Of a stretch of DNA of 64,000 nt, positions 57,555 to 64,000 are shown one piece after another. The notes below the pieces were generated by a model. That model made no database searches. It saw only the letters and a list, made by a program, of their open reading frames with translations, and had not been told where the DNA came from. Location of the stretch: NCBI RefSeq assembly GCF_000725885.1, contig NZ_JODR01000036.1, positions 4,261 through 68,260 of the forward strand. Reading direction: 5' to 3'. The position numbers and the translations under genes are program-made. This DNA is from Streptomyces albus subsp. albus (GTDB taxonomy: Bacteria > Actinomycetota > Actinomycetes > Streptomycetales > Streptomycetaceae). Within the stretch, counting starts at the first letter, position 1. Each line of letters begins with the position of its first letter.

Positions 57555-57598
57555 GGCGGCCCCCGCACGGGGAGCCGCCTGCGCGGGCCGGGCACGCA

Positions 57599-57639
57599 TG
57601 ACGGTGCCCCCGCCACAAGCTGTGGCGGGGGCACCGTCA
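57599..57639. terminator. Bidirectional terminator between WD40 gene and sucB
   Basis: A perfect 19-bp stem (57599-57617 with 57621-57639, loop AGC) lies between the converging genes. Its core (GGTGCCCCCGCC) resembles the hairpin at 46887. Confidence 0.8.
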
Positions 57640-57656
57640 GCGGGTGACCGGGAGCC

Positions 57657-59471
57657 TTACAGGCCCAGCTCGCCCTCGAACTCGCCGGCCTCCAGGCGGG
57701 CCTTGACGTCGTTGAGGTAGCGGGCGGCGTCGGCGCCGTCCACGAGCTGGTGGTCGTAGGAGAGGGTCAGGTAGACCATGTCGCGGATCGCGATGGTCTC
57801 GCCCAGCTCCGGGTGGTTGATGACCATGGGACGGCGCACGGTGGCGCCGATGCCCAGCTCGGCGACCTGCGGGTAGTTCACGATGATCGTGTCGAAGAGC
57901 GCGCCCCGCGACCCGGTGTTGCTGATCGTGAACGTGCCGCCGGACATGTCGTCCGGGGCCAGGCCGCCCTCGCGGACCTTCTTGGCCAGCTCGGCGGTCT
58001 TGCGGGCGATGCCCGCCAGGTTCAGGTTCCCGGCCTCCTTGATGACCGGGACCATCAGGCCCTTCTCGGAGTCCACCGCGATGCCGATGTTCTCGACGTC
58101 GTGGTAGGTGATCGTGCCGTCGTCGTTCAGCCGGGCGTTGACGGCCGGGTGGGCCTTCAGCGCCTCGGCCGCCGCCTGCACGAAGAACGGCATCGGGGAG
58201 AGCTTGACGCCCTCCCGCGCCTGGAAGGCGTCCTTCGCGCGGGCCCGCAGCTTCATGATGCGGGTGACGTCCACCTCGACGACCGTGGAGAGCTGCGCCT
58301 GGCTGTGCAGCGCCTTCATCATGTTGTCGGCGATGAGCTTGCGGACGCGCGGCATCTTCACCGTCTGGCCGCGCAGCGGCGACGGCTCCAGCTTCGGCGA
58401 CTTGGGAGCGGCCGACGGGGCGGCGGCCGGTGCCGCCGGAGCCTGCGCCTTCTTGGCCTCGGCCGCCTCCAGCACGTCCTGCTTGCGGATACGGCCGCCC
58501 ACACCGGTGCCGCGCACCGAGGAGAGGTCCACACCCTGCTCGTTCGCCAGCTTGCGCACCAGCGGCGTCACGTAGGCACCGTCGTTCTCCGGCGCCGGGG
58601 CCGGAGCGGCGGGGGCCTGTGCGGCGGGCGCGGGCTGCGCCGGGGCCGGGGCCGGGGCCGGGGCCGGCGGGGCGGGCTGCGCGGGCGCCGGCTGGGCCTG
58701 CGAGGGCTCCGGAGGCGTCTGCGGGGCCGCGGGCTGCGCCGGGGCGGCGGGGGCCTGCGGGGCCTCCTGCGCGGGCTGGGCCGGCGCCGACTCGGCCGGC
58801 TTGCCCGGGGCCGACGGCGCCGGGGTGGCGGCGGCGGGCGCGGCACCGGCCGCACCGATGACGGCCAGCTTGGCGCCGACCTCAGCCGTCTCGTCCTCAC
58901 CGACGGTGATCTCCAGCAGGGTGCCGGAGGCCGGGGCGGGGATCTCGGTGTCGACCTTGTCGGTGGACACCTCCAGCAGCGGCTCGTCGGCCTCGACCTC
59001 GTCACCGACCTGCTTGAGCCAGCGGGTGACGGTGCCCTCGGTGACCGACTCGCCCAGGGCCGGCAGCACCACGTCGGTGCCCTCGGCCGCGCCGCCCGAC
59101 GGGGCGGCGGCCGGCTCCGGCTGGGCCTGCTGCGGGGCGGGCTGCTCCTGGGCCGGGGCGGCCGGAGCGGCGGCCGGGGCCTCGGCCTGCGCCGGCTGCT
59201 CGGCGGCGGGCGCCGACGCGGCGGGGGCGCCGGAACCGTCGTCGATCACGGCCAGCTCGGCGCCGACCTCGACCGTCTCGTCCTCGGCGACCTTGATGGA
59301 GGCCAGGGTGCCGGAGGCCGGGGCGGGGATCTCGGTGTCGACCTTGTCGGTGGAGACCTCGAGCAGCGGCTCGTCGGCCTCGATGTGCTCACCCTCGGCC
59401 TTCAGCCAGCGGGTGACGGTGCCCTCGGTCACGCTCTCGCCGAGCGCCGGCAGGGTTACGGAAACCGCCAT
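57657..59471 (-). CDS. sucB: 2-oxoglutarate dehydrogenase E2, dihydrolipoamide succinyltransferase
   Basis: The product is 604 residues. Two lipoyl domains (each with TDKVDTEIPAPASG, the Lys being the lipoylation site) are separated and followed by long Ala/Pro linkers; then an E3-binding domain (VTPLVRKLANEQGVDLSSVRGTGVGGRIRKQDVL) and the catalytic acyltransferase domain with DHQLVDGADAARYL near the end, where His and Asp are catalytic. In actinobacteria such a protein often serves both pyruvate and 2-oxoglutarate complexes. AAGGAGCACC precedes the ATG. It lies 63 nt downstream of lpdA on the same strand, so E3 and E2 form one transcription unit. Confidence 0.94.
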   Translation of the reverse strand: MAVSVTLPALGESVTEGTVTRWLKAEGEHIEADEPLLEVSTDKVDTEIPAPASGTLASIKVAEDETVEVGAELAVIDDGSGAPAASAPAAEQPAQAEAPAAAPAAPAQEQPAPQQAQPEPAAAPSGGAAEGTDVVLPALGESVTEGTVTRWLKQVGDEVEADEPLLEVSTDKVDTEIPAPASGTLLEITVGEDETAEVGAKLAVIGAAGAAPAAATPAPSAPGKPAESAPAQPAQEAPQAPAAPAQPAAPQTPPEPSQAQPAPAQPAPPAPAPAPAPAQPAPAAQAPAAPAPAPENDGAYVTPLVRKLANEQGVDLSSVRGTGVGGRIRKQDVLEAAEAKKAQAPAAPAAAPSAAPKSPKLEPSPLRGQTVKMPRVRKLIADNMMKALHSQAQLSTVVEVDVTRIMKLRARAKDAFQAREGVKLSPMPFFVQAAAEALKAHPAVNARLNDDGTITYHDVENIGIAVDSEKGLMVPVIKEAGNLNLAGIARKTAELAKKVREGGLAPDDMSGGTFTISNTGSRGALFDTIIVNYPQVAELGIGATVRRPMVINHPELGETIAIRDMVYLTLSYDHQLVDGADAARYLNDVKARLEAGEFEGELGL

Positions 59472-59534
59472 GGTTTCTGGTGCTCCTTACGAACTGTGCG
59501 GATGGGTCGCGCCCTGTGAGTGACTGCTCGGCGG

Positions 59535-60923
59535 TCAGTCGTGGGAGTGCAGCGGCTTGCCGGCCAGCGCCAGGTGCGCCTCGCCGAGCGCCTCCGTCTG
59601 CGTCGGGTGGGCGTGGATGAGCTGGGCCACCTCGGCGGGCAGCGCCTCCCAGTTGTAGATGAGCTGGGCCTCGGCCACCTGCTCACCCATGCGGTCACCG
59701 ACCATGTGGACGCCGACCACGGCACCGTCGCGGACCTGGACCAGCTTGACCTCGCCGGAGGTCTTGAGGATCTTGCTCTTGCCGTTGCCCGCGAGGTTGT
59801 ACTTGAGGGTGACGACCTTGTCCGCGCCGTACCGCTCCTTGGCCTGCGCCTCGGTGAGGCCGACGGAGGCCACCTCCGGGTTGCAGTAGGTCACGCGCGG
59901 CACACCGGCGTAGTCCACCGGCACCGGGTTCAGCCCGGCCAGCCGCTCGGCGACCAGGATGCCCTCGGCGAAGCCGACGTGGGCGAGCTGGAGCGTGGGG
60001 ATGAGGTCGCCCACGGCGGAGATCGTCGGCACGCTGGTGCGGCAGTACTCGTCGACCGTGACGAAGCCGCGGTCCATGGCGACCCCGGCCTCCTCGTAGC
60101 CCAGGCCCTCGGAGACCGGGCCGCGGCCGATGGCGACCAGCAGCACCTCGGCCTCGAACTCCTTGCCGTCGGCCAGGGTGACCTTGACGCCGTCGTTCGT
60201 GTACTCGGCCTTCTCGAAGAAGGTGCCGAGGTTGAACTTGATGCCCCGCTTGCGGAAGGCCCGCTCCAGGAGCTTGGAGCTGTTCTCGTCCTCGACCGGC
60301 ACCAGGTGCTTGAGGCCCTCGACGACGGTCACGTCCGCGCCGAAGGACTTCCACACCGAGGCGAACTCGACGCCGATGACGCCGCCGCCCAGGATGATCG
60401 CGGACTTCGGCACCCGGTCCATGACCAGGGCGTCGTCCGAGCTGATGATCCGGTCGTGGTCGATGGTCAGGCCCGGCAGCGTCTTGGGCACGGAACCGGT
60501 GGCCAGCAGGATGTGGCGGCCCTCGTAGCGCTGGCCGTTCACGTCCACGGAGGTCGGCGAGGAGAGGTAGCCGGCCCCCTCCACGTAGGTGATCTTGCGG
60601 GAGGCCACGAGGCCCTGGAGGCCCTTGTACAGCCCGGAGATCACGCCGTCCTTGTACTTGTGGACGCCGGCCATGTCGATGCCCTCGAACGAGGTCTTGA
60701 CACCGAACTCGGCACTCTCGCGGGACTGGTCGGCCACCTCGCCGGCGTGCAGCAGCGCCTTGGTCGGGATGCAGCCCCGGTGCAGGCAGGTACCGCCCAG
60801 CTTGTCCTTCTCGATGAGGGCGACATCCAGACCGAGCTGCGCGGCGCGAAGGGCAGCGGCATAACCACCGCTACCGCCTCCGAGGATCACTAGGTCGAAA
60901 ACGGTGCTGGCGTCGTTCGCCAC
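59535..60923 (-). CDS. lpdA: Dihydrolipoamide dehydrogenase (E3)
   Basis: The product is 462 residues. FAD fold DLVILGGGSGGYAAALRAAQLG, redox disulfide GGTCLHRGCIPTK, NAD fold SAIILGGGVIGVEFASVWKSFG and the C-terminal His-Glu pair in HAHPTQTEALGEA are all present. It reoxidises dihydrolipoamide of the 2-oxoacid dehydrogenase complexes using NAD+. The GTG at 60923 has GGAGGACG ahead and gives the family start (V)ANDASTVFDLVILGG; a start six codons upstream is less likely. It is followed by sucB. Confidence 0.95.
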   Translation of the reverse strand: MANDASTVFDLVILGGGSGGYAAALRAAQLGLDVALIEKDKLGGTCLHRGCIPTKALLHAGEVADQSRESAEFGVKTSFEGIDMAGVHKYKDGVISGLYKGLQGLVASRKITYVEGAGYLSSPTSVDVNGQRYEGRHILLATGSVPKTLPGLTIDHDRIISSDDALVMDRVPKSAIILGGGVIGVEFASVWKSFGADVTVVEGLKHLVPVEDENSSKLLERAFRKRGIKFNLGTFFEKAEYTNDGVKVTLADGKEFEAEVLLVAIGRGPVSEGLGYEEAGVAMDRGFVTVDEYCRTSVPTISAVGDLIPTLQLAHVGFAEGILVAERLAGLNPVPVDYAGVPRVTYCNPEVASVGLTEAQAKERYGADKVVTLKYNLAGNGKSKILKTSGEVKLVQVRDGAVVGVHMVGDRMGEQVAEAQLIYNWEALPAEVAQLIHAHPTQTEALGEAHLALAGKPLHSHD

Positions 60924-61112
60924 GTCACGTCCTCCATGCATGGGTACGCCGTAGCCGGTCTCCTGTGACCGGGCGGCTTCAGGTTCGGCCGCTTGTGTGT
61001 GCTCGGCCCTTTGCGGTCGGCTTCTGTCAAGCCGTGCGGGGCCCTGTCCTGCCGGTCACCCATCTTCGCACTTGTTGACGGAAACCGGGACGCCGGGCCG
61101 GGGTACCAGGGC

Positions 61113-61148
61113 GTGCGGCCCCGCCCGCCGACGCGGGCGGGGCCGCAC
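61113..61148 (-). terminator. Hairpin terminator of pepA
   Basis: A perfect 16-bp GC stem (61113-61128 with 61133-61148, loop CGAC) lies 47 nt beyond the pepA stop on its strand and upstream of lpdA. Confidence 0.7.
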
Positions 61149-61195
61149 CCACCGGTGATTTCGCCGGAACGCCGGACTTGCCCGGCGGCCGGGCC

Positions 61196-62743
61196 TCAGC
61201 CCAGCTCGCCCTCGGCCGCCCGCTCCGCGAGCCGCACCAGCGTACGGACCGCCGAGCCCGTCCCGCCCTTCGGCGTGTAGCCGAACGGCGCCGACTCGTT
61301 GAACGCCGGTCCCGCGATGTCCAGGTGCGCCCAGGGGGTGCCCTCCGGCACGAACTCCTTCAGGAAGAGCCCGGCCACCAGGCCGCCGCCCATCCGCTCA
61401 CCCATATTGGCGATGTCGGCCACCGGCGAGTCCATGCCCTTGCGCAGGTGCGCCGGCATCGGCATCGGCCAGGCGTCCTCGCCGACCTCCTCGGCCACCT
61501 CGTGCACCGCACCGCGGAACTCGTCGTCGTTCGCCATGATCCCGAACGTGCGGTTGCCCAGCGCCAGCACCATGGCACCGGTCAGCGTCGCCACGTCCAC
61601 GATCGCGTCCGGCTCCTCCTCGCCGGCCCGCGTCAGCGCGTCCGCCAGCACCAGCCGGCCCTCGGCGTCGGTGTTGAGGACCTCCACCGTCTTGCCGCTG
61701 TACATCGTCAGCACGTCACCCGGACGGGTGGCCGAACCGGACGGCATGTTCTCGGCCAGCGCCAGCCAGCCGGTCACATTGGCCTGGAGGCCCAGCCGCG
61801 CCGCCGCCACCACGGCCGAGAAGACGGCCGCGGCACCGCTCATGTCGCACTTCATCGTCTCGTTGTGGCCGGCCGGCTTCAGCGAGATACCGCCCGAGTC
61901 GTACGTGATGCCCTTGCCGACCAGCGCCAGCGACTGCTTCGCCTTCGGGTGCGACCAGCCGATGCGCACCAGCCTCGGCGGCTGCGCCGAACCGCCGCCG
62001 ACGCCCAGGATGCCGCCGTAGCCGCCCTTGGCCAGCGCCTTCTCGTCGAGCACCTCGACGCTCAGGCCGTACTCCTTGGCCGCGGCCTTGGCCTCGGCCG
62101 CGAACGCCTTCGGGTCCAGACCGTTGGCCGGGGTGTTGATCAGGTCACGCGCCCGGTGGACCTCCTCGGCCACCACCAGCGCGCGGTCCGCCGCCGCCTT
62201 GTGCGCCTTGTCGCGCGCCTTGGCGCCCACCAGCGCGATCTCCGCCAGCGGCGCGTCCTTGGCGTCCTTGCCGCCCTTGGCGCCGTCCGTCTTGCCCTTG
62301 TAGGCGGTGAACGCGTACGCGCCCAGCAGCGCGCCCTCGGCGACCGCCGCCACCGCGTCGGCGTCCACGACCGGCAGCGCGAAGGCCGCCTTCTTCGTGC
62401 CCGCCAGCGCGCGGGCCGCCGCACCCGCCGCCCGGCGCAGCGTCTCCGCGTCGTACGCCTCGTCCTTCCGCGCCGCCGTGCCCAGGCCGACGGCCACCAC
62501 CAGCGGGGCCTTCACCCCGCTCGCCGGCGCCGGGAGCTTGGTGACCTCCCCCTCGCCGCCGCTCGCGCCGAGCGTCTCCAGCGTCGCGGCCAGCTTGCCG
62601 CCGTACGCCTTGTCCACGGCCTCGGCGCCGGGGGCCAGAACGAGGGACGCCTTCTTGCCGGCGGAGTTTTTGGCGACGCCGACGACGACAGCGTCCGCGC
62701 GCAGGGTCGCCGCGGACGAGGAGCTGAGAGTCAGTGCAGACAC
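61196..62743 (-). CDS. pepA: Leucyl aminopeptidase (M17)
   Basis: The product is 515 residues. The C-terminal catalytic domain has the two-metal site: VGKGITYDSGGISLKP, MKCDMSGAAAVFSA and the signature NTDAEGRLVLADAL, plus the Arg of that motif. The N-terminal macro-like domain (ADAVVVGVAKNSAG...) is typical of bacterial PepA. It removes N-terminal residues from peptides; some homologues also bind DNA. The GTG at 62743 has AAGG about 12 nt upstream. It lies between cobS and lpdA, all on the minus strand. Confidence 0.94.
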   Translation of the reverse strand: MSALTLSSSSAATLRADAVVVGVAKNSAGKKASLVLAPGAEAVDKAYGGKLAATLETLGASGGEGEVTKLPAPASGVKAPLVVAVGLGTAARKDEAYDAETLRRAAGAAARALAGTKKAAFALPVVDADAVAAVAEGALLGAYAFTAYKGKTDGAKGGKDAKDAPLAEIALVGAKARDKAHKAAADRALVVAEEVHRARDLINTPANGLDPKAFAAEAKAAAKEYGLSVEVLDEKALAKGGYGGILGVGGGSAQPPRLVRIGWSHPKAKQSLALVGKGITYDSGGISLKPAGHNETMKCDMSGAAAVFSAVVAAARLGLQANVTGWLALAENMPSGSATRPGDVLTMYSGKTVEVLNTDAEGRLVLADALTRAGEEEPDAIVDVATLTGAMVLALGNRTFGIMANDDEFRGAVHEVAEEVGEDAWPMPMPAHLRKGMDSPVADIANMGERMGGGLVAGLFLKEFVPEGTPWAHLDIAGPAFNESAPFGYTPKGGTGSAVRTLVRLAERAAEGELG

Positions 62744-62895
62744 CTGGGAGAGACCTTCTTCCTTGACGTGACTCCGGGGCGTGACAGCACGCCTCCGGCT
62801 TCGGACGCTCCGGGCATCGTATGCCCGCCTAGCACCGCCCGTGCGCCCGCCGTCGGCGGAAGATCACCCACCGGTTCGCCGCCCCGCGGCGCGGC

Positions 62896-63675
62896 TCACC
62901 CCAGGGCCGCCACCACGAGCGTGCCGCAGCCCACCGCCTCGGCCACCGCGCCGAACACGTCCCCGGTCACGCCGCCGAACCGCCGCACACACCGGCGCAG
63001 CAGCAACTCGCCCGCGCCCAGGCCGAGTACGGCTCCCGCAGCGAACAGCGGCACCCGTCCCACCAGGGCGCCCGCCGCGGCGGCCACCGCCACCGCGGCC
63101 AGCCCGGCGCCCAGTGCCGCGCCCCGCGGCACCGTCCCGGCGACCGCCGCGCCCAGTCCCTCCGGACGGGCGGCGGGCACCCCCTCGCGGGAGGCGAGGG
63201 TGAGCGCCACCCGGGCCGCCACGGCGGACACCGTGACCGCAGCCGCGCCCTCGGCCCAGCCGCGCCCGTACAGCTGGGCGAGCGCGGCGGTCTGCGCCAG
63301 CAGCACGCACACCAGCGTCACCACGCCGAACGGGCCGATGTCGGAGCGTTTCATCACCCGCAGCGCGTCGTCGGCGGGCTTGCCGCACCCCAGGCCGTCC
63401 GCGACGTCCGCGAGGCCGTCCAGATGCAGGGCCCTGGTCAGCACGGCGGGTACGGCGACCGTGGCGACGGCGGCCAGCAGCGGGGAGGCGCCGCACACCA
63501 GCAGGACGGCACCGGCAGCGGCGGCGGCCAGCCCGGTGACCAGGCCCGGCAGCGCGGCGCACAGCATGCCCGTACGGGCCGCGGCCCGGTCCCAGCGGGT
63601 CACTTCGACGGGCAGCACCGTCAGGGTGCCGAAGGCGAACCGTATGCCTTCACCGAGCGTCGCGGAGCGAGTCAT
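62896..63675 (-). CDS. cobS: Adenosylcobinamide-GDP ribazoletransferase
   Basis: The product is 259 residues, an integral membrane enzyme. The active-site segment TRALHLDGLADVADGLG (about 87-103) and the following VMKRSDIGPFGVVTLV are diagnostic of CobS. It joins adenosylcobinamide-GDP and alpha-ribazole to complete the lower ligand of B12. Other cobalamin genes probably lie beyond the right edge. TAGCGT sits 7 nt before the ATG at 63675, suggesting a leaderless transcript, and no riboswitch is visible in the 325 nt upstream. Confidence 0.92.
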   Translation of the reverse strand: MTRSATLGEGIRFAFGTLTVLPVEVTRWDRAAARTGMLCAALPGLVTGLAAAAAGAVLLVCGASPLLAAVATVAVPAVLTRALHLDGLADVADGLGCGKPADDALRVMKRSDIGPFGVVTLVCVLLAQTAALAQLYGRGWAEGAAAVTVSAVAARVALTLASREGVPAARPEGLGAAVAGTVPRGAALGAGLAAVAVAAAAGALVGRVPLFAAGAVLGLGAGELLLRRCVRRFGGVTGDVFGAVAEAVGCGTLVVAALG

Positions 63676-64000
63676 GCCCCGCACGCTACCGGGACCCCAC
63701 ACCCCGCCCGGGACCAGCACCGACGCCATCCACCGGTGCGGCCCGCGACCGGGGGGAGGGAAGCCGACGGGCCGCACGGTCTGGGAAAAGCCTTGGGGCA
63801 GGGCGGGCCGAGGCGCGCCCGCACCCGCACCCGCACCCGCCGACCGGCGGCACCCGGGCACCACCGCAGGCGCGCCCCCGGGGGAGCCCTGCGGAACGAA
63901 AGCCCCGTTATGTTGTTCGCGGTCCTGCAAGAGGGCTGCTGGCCTCCGGGCCCGGTATGACTGTTGCCCCCTGTCGAACAGATGACCCGGGGGGTGGTGT
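63676..64000. other. Window-end intergenic sequence
   Basis: Apart from the -10-like TAGCGT for cobS and a short CGCACC microrepeat near 63818-63840, nothing is recognised. It may include the end of a gene that continues beyond the window, but no frame here resembles a known protein. Confidence 0.4.

Overview
The window is very GC-rich, with strong third-position G/C bias, frequent GTG/TTG starts, several genes that look leaderless (TANNNT 6-7 nt before the start codon), GlnR boxes before glnA, a geosmin synthase and a homodimeric-type pyruvate dehydrogenase E1. Together these point to the chromosome of a Streptomyces species or close relative. About 45 genes or gene remnants are supported. 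Start codons were chosen from Shine-Dalgarno matches, 4-nt overlaps or family N-termini.

Layout. 0-9 kb: end of lipA, a small conserved protein, a repeat tract, a DUF1152 / HemN-like radical SAM pair transcribed divergently, an EamA exporter, DUF4191 and RDD membrane proteins, and glnA with a four-half-site GlnR operator and a strong terminator. 9-12.6 kb: a Nudix-methyltransferase fusion and an N-terminally extended GAPDH. 12.8-20.4 kb: an accessory, conflict-like block made of a Crp/Fnr regulator, a cyclase-like protein and an NTPase/alpha-repeat protein that share a Gly-rich motif (C-terminal in one, N-terminal in the other), an unknown third protein, then a zinc-finger/UvrD-like helicase overlapping a DarT-like ADP-ribosyltransferase. 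20.6-25.4 kb: monomeric isocitrate dehydrogenase and DUF1206 and DUF5685 proteins, the last with a 17-Cys tail. 25.6-29.3 kb: a threonine-rich leader peptide, an attenuator hairpin, a short threonyl-tRNA synthetase, and a KimA-like transporter. 29.4-33.2 kb: a cobalamin-riboswitch operon (btuF-btuC-btuD plus an FhuF-like Fe-S protein). 33.7-38.6 kb: an unknown protein, geosmin synthase, and an alcohol dehydrogenase / TetR pair. 38.8-46.8 kb: small conserved genes, an amine-oxidase-like flavoprotein, a TIGR01777 epimerase, a hairpin-repeat array, DUF4240, SDR, a WYL regulator, and an NSS transporter with its 34-residue MetS-type subunit. 47-50.5 kb: aceE broken by a deletion, with a GntR/FCD regulator upstream. 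50.6-52.9 kb: a copper amine oxidase that appears split into two genes. 53-57.6 kb: an HTH-nSTAND-WD40 protein with a frameshift. 57.6-63.7 kb: sucB, lpdA, pepA and cobS.

How it fits together. Both ends carry core metabolism (lipoate synthesis, 2-oxoacid dehydrogenase E1/E2/E3, glutamine synthesis). The middle holds accessory genes, several of them signalling or conflict type. Short GC-rich minisatellite-like tracts recur both between genes and inside coding regions. The most unusual items are the motif-linked cyclase/NTPase block with its helicase-DarT cassette, the threonine attenuator before a minimal ThrRS, the split amine oxidase, and the microhomology-flanked deletion in aceE.
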